Origin: Sequoia sempervirens
Lineage: Eukaryota > Streptophyta > Pinopsida > Cupressales > Cupressaceae
DNA: 64,000 bases
Direction of reading: 5' to 3'
NCBI GenBank assembly: GCA_007258455.2
Contig: VDFB02193867.1
Coordinates: 568,854,656 to 568,918,655 of the forward strand
Positions 43,193-55,490 of the stretch are shown one piece after another (the stretch's first letter is position 1; the number at the start of each line of letters is the position of its first letter). Made by a program: the position numbers and the translations under genes. The notes under the pieces were generated by a model that was not told the origin of the DNA, searched no databases, and saw only the letters and a list, made by a program, of their open reading frames with translations.

Positions 43193-46100
43193 AATGGATA
43201 CCAAAAAATACAAAGAAAGATAATCCCTATCAAACTCCATCAGTCAAAGAAACTATGGGAAAAAATCAAAAAGGGAAAATTATCCATCAAAGATGTCCAC
43301 AAAAGCAAAAGCAAGTTTTTCAAGTGACGTACAAAGTGTATCAAGTAGTTGGTCTTAATTCCATGCACACTTTCGTATACACCCATCATTTCTCATTTTC
43401 CCAAGTTTGGAGAGTCAAAGATTCCAAGCTGTCAACCAATCCATTTTTTATCCCTAAACACACTCCATCCATGCCTCCACACATGATATCCAATTCTCAA
43501 ATTGACCATGTATTGGCAACAACCCTTCATCATAAGGATTATGAAGGAACTCTGTCGTGATGTGTGCATAAAGACAAAGCTAACTCTGGTATCAACAAAG
43601 TAGATCAAGAATCTCAAAATTTGCATTCAAGTGCACGTATCTTAGCAAAGCAGCTTCTTCAAGCAGGATATCGATGGCACATTATGATAGGGGCATCTAC
43701 ATCAGCAACACCTTGTGATTAAGCATGAATCTTTTAGAAAATAAAAATAAAAAATATATATATAAATCCAAAAAAAAATCAGAAAAAGGATTGAAAACAA
43801 TAAAGAAAAAAATTGTCCTCTAGTGAAAACTGCACGTGCGGTACTTTGGGAAAGACCGTGATGAAAACCTAGAAAGCAAGCGTCATGTGTGGAATCGAGC
43901 ATCTACATGTGCTACTTCAAGAGAAAGTGTCTCATCCAATCTGTAATAAATCCAATATTCCATCCATCTCAACCATAATAAATCCATTCATCCATAAACC
44001 ATTGATCCAATCCATTTTCATCCACCTAGATATCTTGATCTTGATGAAAGTTTGGGGCATACTTTGTGCTTGCTTATGGTAAACATCTTGGCATGGGTCG
44101 TTTTCATTGATCCTATCCTATCCAGCATTATCTGAGCCATGAAGTATTATCCAACGAAGCATTCCTCCATCCAAACACCTTATTTTATGACAAGATAATC
44201 CCTATCCATCCGTCCATACACCGATCCAAGCATCCATCCACGGCATTTTGTACATTGCTAGACACTAGGGGTAGATATTGGCATCTTGCTTCAGGAATAA
44301 ATCTTGATCTATATCCTCCAACTTATGTGGTAATCTGAACATTGGAAAACGTGAAATCAAATTGGTCAAACCACTTGTGAGCAAAAAATCCAAATCACTT
44401 GCCCATGGCATATTTTGACAAGAAATTTTTCTTTATGAAGCTTCATCTTTCATTAAACATCAACCCAAATAATCACTATCAGTTGCATCTAAATTGCACT
44501 TCAAACGTCACATCAAATCATTTAAACAAATTTTGTTCCAAATCAAGCTTCATCAATCATGATCAATCAAATCCAATCAAAAACTCATCATCTCGAGATA
44601 TCCTTGTGTTGCTTAACACTATCCTTGCATTGTTGTGCAATGTTATTGTCATCAATCCATATCAATCAAATCCTTGCATTGTTGTGTATCCTCAACAATG
44701 TTATCATCATCAATCCATCAATTCGATCAGTCAACCTTAGCTTGGTCTTCAACAAAATCCCAAAACATATCACTGATATCATCACACATATCCATATCCA
44801 AATTGTCAAAATCATGCGAAAATTCAAAAACATTTGAAAAAACATCAAAATCCAAAAACATTCAAAAAACACAAAATCCAAAAACATTTGAAAAAAATCA
44901 AAAATCAAAACATTTGAAAAATCCAAAAACCCAAAAACAGCCTCAAAACATTTCAAAATGTCAAAAACATCCAAATATTTGAAAAATCCATCTATCTCAT
45001 CTCACTTGCACCCCCAATAACAAATCATCCATAATAAACTAATCATCACCTTCATCCTTTGGCAATACAAATAGAACCAACCACAACAATCAGCAAAAGA
45101 AAGCTTCAAATGTAAAATCAAAAGAAAACTTCAAACTTTTAAATACAAAGTCAAAATCTTGATCATTTTCAAACATGTCACTCGACCTTATATCAACAAC
45201 CTATCAATCAAATTATCAAACCATCATCATTTTATACAATGCATGTCCTAGGATATATCATTCCGACAATGTGCACCATTTTGGATATCACTTTGGATTC
45301 TTATCCTATCAAAACACATCCCTTTGGCTAGCAATATGAAGAACATTGGCTTGTTTGCGTCCTTGGTCTTTTTCTTTTGATTTATCTTATTACGCTCATT
45401 CCAAGGACCTCTCAATGATATCTGAACGAGGGATTTAGAGAGATAGGAATGGGGCAATGATCATTATCTTTTATTTGTTGTGCTTGTTCGACGTTCTCGT
45501 AAAATAACTTAGTGAATACTTGCTTTGATAGGTACGTCCTAGCAAGGTTTTTGTATGTCAAGTGTGAACAAGAATACTCCTATTTTTTTGTTGAGTCAAA
45601 GTCCATCACACTAGGTACAATGCCATCCTAGTTCTTTATACCTTGATGTATCATATCTATGTGTATTATCAAACATAAGGTAATTGGCCCTTTGAAAATC
45701 TCAACTCCTTGGTAAGCAAATCATCATCATCATCATCATCTCATGTCTTGTTGGAATCTCTTTTTTTCTTCTATCTCTTGCTTTTCACGCTAACATGGTA
45801 CCATGACAATTAATCACAAGTCATTATCATCATTCCATTCATCCTCTATACACAAAACCATTAGCATATTGCATACTGCATATCATATCATATAGAAAGC
45901 ATTAATCATACCACATGCATTGCATTTCATCATTGCATAATATAGATTGGTTATTTTAAGCATCTCATAAACCATACATTTATCATTCACTACATAATCA
46001 TAAAAGCATCATCATACCATATCATGTGCATTCATATCATCCATTACACATAAACATCATAATCATCTCATCATCAATAATGTCACTATCATGGTACAAA

Positions 46101-46394
46101 TCAGGATCAAGTGGGTGTAATATATCAAAATAGGCATGAGGCTAGCCATGGCTGATGACTATCTACATCAAATCTATCTACATAAAATATTCGATTTGAA
46201 CTGATCTTGAACCTCTTTGTCGAGAGATCGACCCTCAAATCAAACCTCTTCACCTGATCTCTCGAGGGGGCAGTATACCAGCGTAATTCTTCATTTGTTG
46301 GGGCAATAGTGGAACATTCAAAAAATCAGAGAATTTTTTAACTTTGATCTCAACAAGATTATTCTTTGAACCAACGCAACAAGTGCATCGCTTC
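43193..46394 (+). other. 3' interior of the nested element, non-coding
   Basis: One further short frame (43255-43560) has no recognisable product. 44820-44960 is a CAAAA/ATCCAAAAAC-type simple stretch, 45720-45741 a (TCA)n microsatellite, and 45840-46090 CAT-rich. No pol domains are present. Confidence 0.5.
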
Positions 46395-46408
46395 AAAGAG
46401 GGGAAAAA
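46395..46408 (+). other. Polypurine tract before LTR C
   Basis: AAAGAGGGGAAAAA directly before TGTAGACATCG, identical to the tract before LTR B. Confidence 0.8.
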
Positions 46409-47677
46409 TGTAGACATCGAAAATATACAGATTGATATCGCACACTCGATCCTAATCTACTAACATCACTTCATGATCCCTCTATCTAACCATTTAATTG
46501 AATAGCCTTATTTGATTAAATTCATCATAATTCCCCTTTTAATTAAATAAACCCCTCAATTTTATTAAATCATCGTCTCTAATTAGCTAAGTCATTTCAT
46601 CTTCCTATCTTTATTTAATTAAATAATCCATATTATTTGATTAAATTTCTAAAGTTCATCAAATTAAATTAAATAAATTAAACATTTATCTAATTTAATC
46701 TAACATCACCCCTTTTGTTTAAATAAATCAAAATATTTATTTAACTAAGTCTTAATCATTTTCATCTCTTTTTTATTTATTTCAATCCTAAAATCTAAAT
46801 CAAATAGTCAAATCAGCTAAATCTCCACTTAAATTAATCAAATCCTGATTAATTTAATCCTAATCACTCAAATCCTCTAGATTTTGCAACTTGCATAATT
46901 AAATCATTTATTTGATTTAATAATTCCCTATTTTCATTCAAAAAAGGCATCCAAGTGGGAATATTCCTCAAATTTGAAATCTCCCCCAAAAGAACTTGTC
47001 CATCCAACAAAGAATTTAAAGCTCTTACATTGTCTCTTACATGTCTCCCACTTGACATTTAACTCATGTTTCATCCCCCCTAAACATGTCATCTCATCAA
47101 ATTCCAATTTCAAACTTGCACATGGATCAAAATGTGCTCAACCTTCATCCTATCAAATGTTGACAAGTGGCATCTTGCCATTGGATGAATGTTAGCCCCA
47201 CATTGCTCAAATTTGGACATTCATCCTTCAATATCATCTATAAATGAAGATCTCCTCTCCTCCTCTCCTCATTTGATCATCCACAAATTGAGTAAAGTTA
47301 CTATACTCAAATCCATGGCAATTTATCATCAATTTCATCCAAGCATAGTTAGGTTTTATGCAGATTTTCATCTTGGAGCATACATCAAGCATCAAAAAAG
47401 TGGATCACTCTTCATCACATATCAACCTTGCATCATTGGAGTTGGGAAAGGGCCAATTTTCACATCAAATTGACACCAATTCCCTCAAGAGATTAGGAGT
47501 TTGTTGGCTTTAGAATAGGATTTGATATGCTTTGAAATCTCATTGTGTTCTTCATTTCATATTTTATCTCTTTTGCTATTCAAATGAATTTCTTGAGGAA
47601 TCCTTGTTTTTGCTTGCATTTGATCTCCTAATGTATTCATTTGTTGTGTTTTGTAGGTATTTGGATTAGGGTTCATA
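46409..47677 (+). repeat. LTR segment C (1269 bp)
   Basis: TGTAGACATCGAAAATATAC to TTAGGGTTCATA. The end has ATA where LTR B has ACA, so the terminal CA is mutated. The GTAAC target duplication follows at 47678. Confidence 0.88.
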
Positions 47678-47682
47678 GTAAC
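47678..47682. repeat. Target-site duplication GTAAC, right copy
   Basis: Partner of 35866-35870. Confidence 0.85.
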
Positions 47683-49612
47683 CTTGTTAAGCATCATGTA
47701 ATCAATGCATAACCTCAAGGTTTCATCCTTCTTTTTTACAAATATAACAGGAGTTCCCCATGGTGACACACTTGGCCTAATGAAACCCTATTTCAACAAT
47801 TCCTCCAATTGGGCCTTCAATTCATATAACTCTGTGGTATTCATCACGTACGGTGCTTTAGACTAAGGTTCCACTCCCGGTAGCAAGTTTATAGAAAATT
47901 CAAATACACATTTAGGTGGTAGCTCAGTCAGCTCATCAGGAAAAACATCCCGAAATTCTTTTAGTATGGGATGATCATTGATTGATGACTCTATCTCCTC
48001 AAGGTCCTTAACCTTTATTGCATAAATAGTGCATCCCTTTCGGCTTACCTTCTTTAACTGCATGACAGAGACCCGCTTGAGCTCCAAAGGCCTTTTTACT
48101 CCACAAATATCAACATGATTTCCCTTATCATCAAGACACTATTGTTTTCTCTTCACAATCCACAAGAGCCTTATGTTCAGTGAGCCAGTTTATCCCTAAA
48201 ATTGCATCATAAGACCCCAATGGTGCTACATATAAATTGACTTGCATTTTAAGACTAGGGCGTTCAAGTTCACTACAAAATAGGCATTGCTCTACTTGGT
48301 TCCTATACTAAACTTTCCATGAATTTTCCTAATAGCTCAACTTAACAAATAATTTAGATACAACATGTGGATCCATAAAATTATCAATGACACTAGTATC
48401 AATAAATATGGAAACATGGCATCCAAAGAGTTTACTGGATAGTTGGATAGGTGTAGCCCGATAGTCGGCTTGGCAGTTATCAATCGCTACATGAATATGA
48501 TGTTGATTCCTATTTTTTTGCTTGTTCCCCTTTTGAGGGAACACACTAGCATAATGCTCACCACCACAAATATAACAACCTCCATGGGGTGCCTTAGGCT
48601 TGTCAGAAAAATCCTTCTTGTTTTTGTTTTTATTACAATTAGACTTCTTTTTGCTGCCATGATTCCCATCATTCTAATCCTAAAAATTATTCCCCCTCTT
48701 TAGATTCCTGATATGTCTGCTACTATTGCCCTGATTACCCTTATTGCAATGGTTGCTCTGATTATCCTAATTATTGTTTCCTTGGTGGTTTCCTTGAGGT
48801 TTCTTTTTGCCATATTTAGCATCTCTTCTTTTCCTATAGTTTGCAACCTATTGCATTTTATGTTCCTACTTCAATGCCAATTCAAAGGCCTCATCCATGG
48901 TAGCAGGTCTATGCATGTCCACCTCATTTCCAATTTGAGGCCTAAGCCCCAGAATGAATTTTTGAATTTGAAACCTCTCATCATGTTGGTACTAGGGTAT
49001 GTACTTAAGCAAGTGAGAGAATTTCTCCCAATATTGTGTCAATGTCATTCCTCCTTGAATGAGCACCTGGAATTTTGTCATCTTTTTATCAAAATAGGAC
49101 TGTGGAAGCCACCTTTTTTTAAATATCTGCAAAAATTTCTCCCAAGTTACCTTACCATGCAAAAATTGTCCATTAGCCCTTTCATTCTCCCACCAAGTGG
49201 CAACTCCACCAGTGAGCTGGTAGGACCTCCATTCAACCTTAGTTTCATCAGACAAGTTCTATAGGGAAAAGTACCTTTCCATTTCAATGATCCAAGCTTC
49301 TACTCCATCCCCAAAAGATTTTCCATCAAACTTTGGTCACATGACCTTCTTGAGGTCCTTACCCAATTATTCAGCTACCTTCCCTAGCTTACTTTTATTT
49401 CTTTCAGTCTCAGGGTTTTCTCCATTTGGTTCATTCTTGTTGTTTTCACTTTCACCCAGATTCGGCCCAAATAGCCCAATTTGTCTTACATGTTTTAGGT
49501 TGTCAATCCTAGCCTCTTGTCTACTAAAAATGGCCAAAATATGATGCAACTTATCATTGGGATCACCATGGGATCCTCCTCCCCATTCCTGTTGATAGTA
49601 TCTACCATCCAT
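47683..49612 (-). pseudogene. Gypsy gag, protease and start of reverse transcriptase
   Basis: On the minus strand: Gag N-terminus from 49612 (MDGRYYQQEWGGGSHG); Gag core VEWRSYQLTGGVATWWENE and WEKFLQIFKKRW (48992-49255); zinc-knuckle remnant before 48544; protease FIDTSVIDNFMDPHVV (near 48380); the linker HPILKEFRDVFPDELTELPP (47863-48087); RT start [20 protein letters not shown] then [10 protein letters not shown] (47683-47769). The frame is interrupted by the nested element at KVT and resumes at 35870. The protease active site reads DTS instead of DTG or DSG, and the segments lie in different frames. Confidence 0.87.
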
Positions 49613-49679
49613 TAGGAGTTACCCTGGAAAAACATAGCATCAAGCATAACTAGGCATAGGTCCAAGAGTTGAACCTTGC

Positions 49680-49695
49680 TACTCTGATACCAAAA
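49680..49695 (-). other. Primer-binding site of the gypsy element (tRNA-iMet type)
   Basis: Minus-strand TTTTGGTATCAGAGTA directly follows the LTR end. TGGTATCAGAGC is the plant initiator-methionine tRNA complement, here matching through TGGTATCAGAG. Confidence 0.85.
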
Positions 49696-52600
49696 TGTAA
49701 GGGCTGAAAATTTTCTATTCCATACAAAATATAGTAATTGAGTAACATTCATTACAAGTAAGGAGATAGAAGCACATCTATCACATGATATATCCATACA
49801 TGCATATCAATAGTTATCAATAAATGCTCAAAGTGAGTTCAAATAACATTGTCAATGTGCATACATCATTAAGGGTGTTACAAGTCATCTATTTCAATGA
49901 TACAATGAAAAAGTTTACATAAATGCTATGCTCATGAAATGAAGTTACAATGTACAAATGGGTTATGCAAGCCATAAAGAAATAATATAAGAGATGTATC
50001 CATGACAATGTAAGGCTCTGATCCTCATCCACCTTGACTCCATTGGTCTTCTTGTGCTGAGGGCCAAAACTGCGGTTAAGGTTCCTTTTCCACCCAACCA
50101 TGAAGCACATGACTTCCTCAAGTTTCTTCCTATCCTGAAGAAATCCCCGACCTTGCTTGAGGAGCCTAGCAACTTGGAACAACACAGTAGGAGGGAACTC
50201 TCAATGCAAGCCTGATGCCTATATGCATTCCTATACTAAGAATAACATATTTTTTGCAACAGGAGGTGGCAGAGACCTACATAACATTTAATTCTAGGCT
50301 TTTATTCCATCTATTTCAATGGTACATTTCTTGGCTAAGCATAAACATAAAATAAATGATAGTTTTAGAAAAGGTAAAACTATCATCTTTGTGGGTCCAC
50401 CTTCGGCATCCTATCTCGGAAGTCTACTCATAATGCATAAATTCACATAAATCACATAAATGCATAAACTCAAGCATTTTCTATGCAACATTTGCAGTAA
50501 CATATATTATTCCAAAATTTCCATGTTTCCTTGTTCAGAAAATAAATTCCCATAAAGTGTTTATGTCTTACACAAACTTCTAACTTTCCAAAGTTTACCA
50601 TTTCACATGGTATAATAGAAGCATCACATTATCCACAATTTTACCACAATCTAGTTTTCATAACAATAATTCATATCCTTGCATATATTTTGTAAATAAA
50701 ATACTTTCTGTAGAAAAACAAGCTTATTTAAAGAAAAATAAAATGGTCATTCAGTAAAACATGCTTGTAGGAGTAATTATTTATTACAAGAAATTGAGAG
50801 TTACTCTGATTACTAAATTAACAATCAAATATTTACAGTCATGGGTAAAATAGACAATTTCAATTACAAAATATTTATTACAAGAAAATAAGCAATTGTC
50901 ATATGGTAAAAATGTTGGTAGTTGTATACTCGTGTATCTAAATATATATGTTCTCAGAAATGAAATTCAAAAATAAATCATTGTAAAAGGCATGATCAAG
51001 TAAAAATTAAAATAAAGAATACATTTTTAGAAATTATACTTTGCACTCATATTATTATTCCAGTAACACACCCACATATAAAATCAACAAGAATACAATT
51101 CTCTAAATCTAGAAACTAAGTCAATATCTACATGCAATTATCATCAACACACAATAGAAGAGTAAACTATTTCCAGCCAAACAAATCTATTCATTTTCAA
51201 TTTTAAAACTTAATAAATTTCAACAAAGCAAAACTACATATATATTCATATGGTTATTTAGATCTAAAATATAATGTGTATTTATATATATATATATATG
51301 TTCATATAAAAATTCTTACCTAGAATTAAACACGCATATATACATATACATATATATATACAAACTTAGAGATTATCAATTCCAAAATATGAAGAGGACT
51401 CAGTTGATTAACCTTTTAACAACAGAAAATTTCCCAATTACTTACAGGCGTGCATACTTGCTAATATATATATATGCTTCATTATGTACATTATTATGTT
51501 CACATGTATGTGTAATATATGTGTGTGTGTGTGTGTGTCTGAAAACAGATATACATATATATAGTATATTTTTATGCGTATATATTTCTTATGCACTTAA
51601 CAGATTTTATAAGGCTATATAGCGAAAATGCCAGCAACGAGCTTTAAAATGGTTTGTAAATCACAAGTGATTGAGAATCAAATATTCTACAAGGACAGTG
51701 CGGGTAAAATGGTCCAATGCCCTCCCCATGGGAGGTGCTACCTGTAGTGGGTAGTGCCCCCTCCATAGGTCGCTACCCTCCACAGAGCAACTCTTCCCAT
51801 ATGGGAAGGGTTGGCTGGGGAAAAAAAATCCCCCACCAAAATACCTGTCTACCTTAATCAAAATAACTCGGTACAATTTTAAAGATACTAAATTTGATAA
51901 CTGGGATTTCATATATACAAATGTACAAACATTTTGATATGCATTTATATCCGACCTGAACTCATTTTAATATATGTGTATATATATATATATATTTATA
52001 TACATGTACAAGTGAGTGTGTGTGTGTGTGTGTATATAATTTCTACACAATCTGAAATAGGATTTACTCAAAGATTCACACAGAGGAAAAGATATTTTGG
52101 AAATAAAACTATTTAATATAGGGAGACTACAAAAATTATATGTAAGTATATATAAAGGTTTTTGAAAAGATTGTACAGACATCACGAAAAAAATTTTGCA
52201 CAACAACACTTTACAATACAATGGTTTTGTACATTCATTTTCCAAAAGAATTAAACTCTTACACAACATAAGAAATTATTTTCTCAAATTATGGAAATTT
52301 AATAAAAACCAATAGTAGAGATTTTAAAAACCTAGATAGTTTGCTTCCAACTGAAGATGCCCTTCCTTTACTTCTTCTCTTGTAGCTCTCCTTCCTTGCA
52401 ATTTGTTTTCTGAATAGTCTTCCCTTCTTTTTCCTATACTTCTCCTCTTGTTTCCTTATTTCTATTCTAATAAAAATTAAACATCTAATGGCAGCCATTC
52501 AATTGTAATTGCAGAGAAAAATCAAGAAAGTTGTCGAACGGTTGTTTTCTTGTTACCAATCTTTCTCTTTTTAAAAGATTTCCATAAACCTAATCTTGAA

Positions 52601-53344
52601 ATTCCAATTAAATTTATTTTTCTGATGCTTCCTTTCTTTACCAAAAAATTAACTTTTTAATTTCACTATATTTATCTATTTCAAAATAAATAAGTAAATG
52701 AATACCACTTTATTGTAAATAAAATATTGCATTTCTAATATGAATAATAATTTACCAACTAATAAAAAACTTTAGTAAAATTGTTTCCACTCAATAAAGC
52801 ATGTGCATTATTTGCATAATAAAATTCTTTAAACTAAATTACTTTCTATTATTTCCATCACATCTTTTTATTTCTACTTCATAAATTAAAATAAACATTT
52901 AGAAAAACACACAATAATGCATCTAATTAAATTTAAACTTCATGCATTTAAATGACACTACCTGCACGTGTGTGTATGCGAGAGCTCCATTCCTACGGTA
53001 CCCTTCCAGAAAGTTAACCACCTCTCCTTAGCCACACCCTTGGTCTTCGACGACCTGCATCTCAATACCCTCAAGTACACATCAATAGATTAGTATCCAC
53101 ATAAAGATATAAATCAAAACATTAAAACTTATGAATTCAAATTACATTTTCCATTTTTCATCTTATTCAAAATAAATTGCATTCAAGGCATTCAACTTTT
53201 CTTAAATTAAAGCAAAATTTCATATTTCATCACACCAAATATATCATAGCATTCATTATGTAATCTACCACACACACACATCCAATCATATATCAAATTC
53301 ACACAAAGCCAAAAACAAGAAGTATCAGAGTTCGAGACGTGACA
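49696..53344 (-). repeat. 5' LTR of the gypsy element (3649 bp)
   Basis: Collinear with 29533-33230. Minus-strand start TGTCACGTCTCG at 53344, end GCCCTTACA at 49696. Its (TA)n run near 51463-51474 is much shorter than in the other LTR, while its (TG)n near 51522-51538 is similar. Confidence 0.93.
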
Positions 53345-53349
53345 GTTAT
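53345..53349. repeat. Target-site duplication GTTAT, right copy
   Basis: Partner of 29528-29532. Confidence 0.9.
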
Positions 53350-54157
53350 AAAAGAATTTCTACACTCAAAATTACCCCTTACCCATAGTCCTAACACTTA
53401 GGGACTTAAATTGGATAAAATACTATATATTCACTTATAACCCCCTTAAACTTACTAGGAAAAGAATATCACCAAAACAAAATTTCAAGGGATCAACCTT
53501 CTAGACATAATTTTCACAAAACAAATAAATTCACACAATAATGCACATTAAACTCATATTACACAAAACACACTCATATTTCAACAAAGTGCATACTACA
53601 CATGACCTAGGTATCTCCAAATGGACTAAGATAGGCTTAACTAGTAGAACATAATATTTGTTTACTATGTGACCCTAATTCCCATTGGCACTACACCTAC
53701 ACACTTAATACATAGATATTATTTTGTTATATACAATAATAATAGTCGAAGGATCACTAAGTAACATAAACAAAATTAACATATATCAATTGTACATTTC
53801 TAATAAAATATTCTAATACAATCACATTTCACATTTATGTCAGTTATCAACTAAGTTATATTGTAAATGAATAATTCATGAATCTCACAAAATATAAATT
53901 TTAACCATTACTATCTTGTCAAAATACTTTTATGTATGTGAATCCATAAAATAAAGCCATCTGATATCTCAATATCCATAGAGTAATATTAACCATTTCA
54001 AACTAAAATATATTAATCCAACATAAATCAAAGTCAAAAAATTTCATCATAGTAATACCCATAACATAACAAATCATTAACCTATCCACTCAATAGTCAT
54101 AATAGTATGAAATATAATATGATCAAGTCACTGAAGGAAAGGTCTCACATAATCCAT
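53350..54157. other. No gene seen; AT-rich
   Basis: AT-rich flank of the gypsy element, with no coding or repeat signal identified. Confidence 0.4.
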
Positions 54158-54320
54158 CTTGAATGATTAATAGAGCCCCCAAAAATTCCCTAATAACATA
54201 AACAGATAGATTAGGAAGAATTCAATACCTCATACATCAAAATAACCATAATTAACTTAGCACAATAAATTTCATTCGCCCTATTTAACACAAATTGAAT
54301 GAAATCTAATTCCACCTTTT
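54158..54320. repeat. Diverged direct repeat, first copy
   Basis: CTTGAATGATTAATAGAGCC through CATAAACAGATAGATTAGG, CCTCATACAT and CTATTTAAC. The second copy is at 54829-55005 with many substitutions. About 670 bp separates the starts; the pair could be old element ends or a duplication. Confidence 0.7.
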
Positions 54321-54828
54321 TAATCCAATCCATTAGATATAATTCTCTTACAATCTCCCTCACATCATCACATAGTATATATGTAGCTCATAGAAGAAGG
54401 AAATGGAAAAGATATGCAAAGGAGATGAAATCTTTATAGGCTAATATTATTGACTCAACTAACAAGACGTATGATGCTATTGGCTTCACTTTTTTTATTC
54501 TAGAGCTAATACATCTGCAAACTTATTTATTGATATTGGATTTGTGAACATTGATATTTTAAAATTAGTATCATATTTTATGATTAAAAAGTGATTAATC
54601 AAGTTTTTAAAAATTAGATAGGTTGTTTTTAAATAAAAAAGTGACTAGTAGGTAATCATGGCCCACCAAACAAAAACAACAAAAAAATATTACATAGTAA
54701 GGCCAAGAAAATATAATAGAGAATTGTTTGCATGCTTTTACCTTAGGGCCTGAGGTAGGTCGTGATATGGTTAGAAAAGGCTCCATAAAAAGATATTTAC
54801 ATCAAAAGATTTGTAGTTTGCTATACAA
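54321..54828. other. No gene seen between the two direct-repeat copies
   Basis: AT-rich sequence with no recognisable product. Confidence 0.35.
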
Positions 54829-55005
54829 CTTGAATGATTAATAGAACCCCCAAAAATACCTTAATCATATAGACAGATAGATAAGAAAGAACTTGATGCC
54901 TCATACATAAAAATAATTATAATTAATTTAACACAAAATATAATTCCATTCATCCTATTTAACCTAAAATTACTGAAATTTAATCAATTAAATAAATTCC
55001 CTTCC
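54829..55005. repeat. Diverged direct repeat, second copy
   Basis: CTTGAATGATTAATAGAACC through ATAGACAGATAGATAAG, CCTCATACAT and CTATTTAAC; partner of 54158-54320. Confidence 0.7.
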
Positions 55006-55490
55006 AAATATATTGTACATTTATTTATTTATTGTATTGAAGGAATGCAAATACAAAGAAAATAGTGTAGTTAGAAAACTACAAAGAGAAATTGTACAAA
55101 GTTGATCAAAAGAATAACCCTTACAAAAGGAAGAGTTGTACAAACAACCACAACCCAATACACAACAACAGCTCAATAATCTGAAAAATACCTTGAGCTA
55201 ACTCATTATACATAGCAACAGCTCAATAATTTGAAAAATTACAACAAAAACGTAGAGTTGTACAAAATATCCTAGCATTATATAAGTTAAAAAAAGACCT
55301 TAAACCTTGAGCTATACAAACTTCCTTCTTGCTCAAAAACTATTCAACTTGTAGCTTGATTTGTTGAATCTAAAAACTCAATGTGAGTTTTTTCAAGGCC
55401 TCATTCTGGAGCAGAGGAAATAGGGCAACAAAACAATAAAATATATTAGTGTAAAGCCTTAAAAGTACAACTTCCTAATGATCATTATTG

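Larger units (their letters stand above)
35871..47677 (+). mobile_element. Nested non-autonomous LTR retroelement with three LTR segments (11.8 kb)
   Basis: It begins TGTAGACACG and ends GGGTTCATA, inside the gypsy RT, flanked by GTAAC. Three segments are related to one LTR: a truncated, diverged one (35871 to about 36600), a full one (36755-38013) and another full one (46409-47677). Polypurine tracts (AAAGAGGGGAAAAA) precede the second and third. A primer site containing TTTTGGCGCT follows the second. The 8.4-kb interior carries a gag-like frame but no recognisable protease, RT, RNase H or integrase. The TGGCGC-type primer and gag hint at a Tat-like gypsy group; mobility would need enzymes from another element. 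Confidence 0.88.
29533..53344 (-). mobile_element. Complete Ty3/gypsy chromovirus-like LTR retrotransposon (23.8 kb with its insert)
   Basis: Two direct repeats (29533-33230 and 49696-53344) flank a minus-strand gag-pol, and 5-bp target duplications (GTTAT) flank the whole. The element begins TGTCACGTCTCG at 53344 and its LTR ends CCTTACA. The primer site complements tRNA-iMet and a polypurine tract is present. The domain order is gag, protease, reverse transcriptase, RNase H, H2C2 zinc, integrase, and a chromodomain-like tail. The long LTRs, iMet primer and tail fit the Tekay/Del chromovirus lineage. Without the 11.8-kb insertion it would be about 12.0 kb. Frames are broken at many points, so it is not autonomous now. 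Confidence 0.93.
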
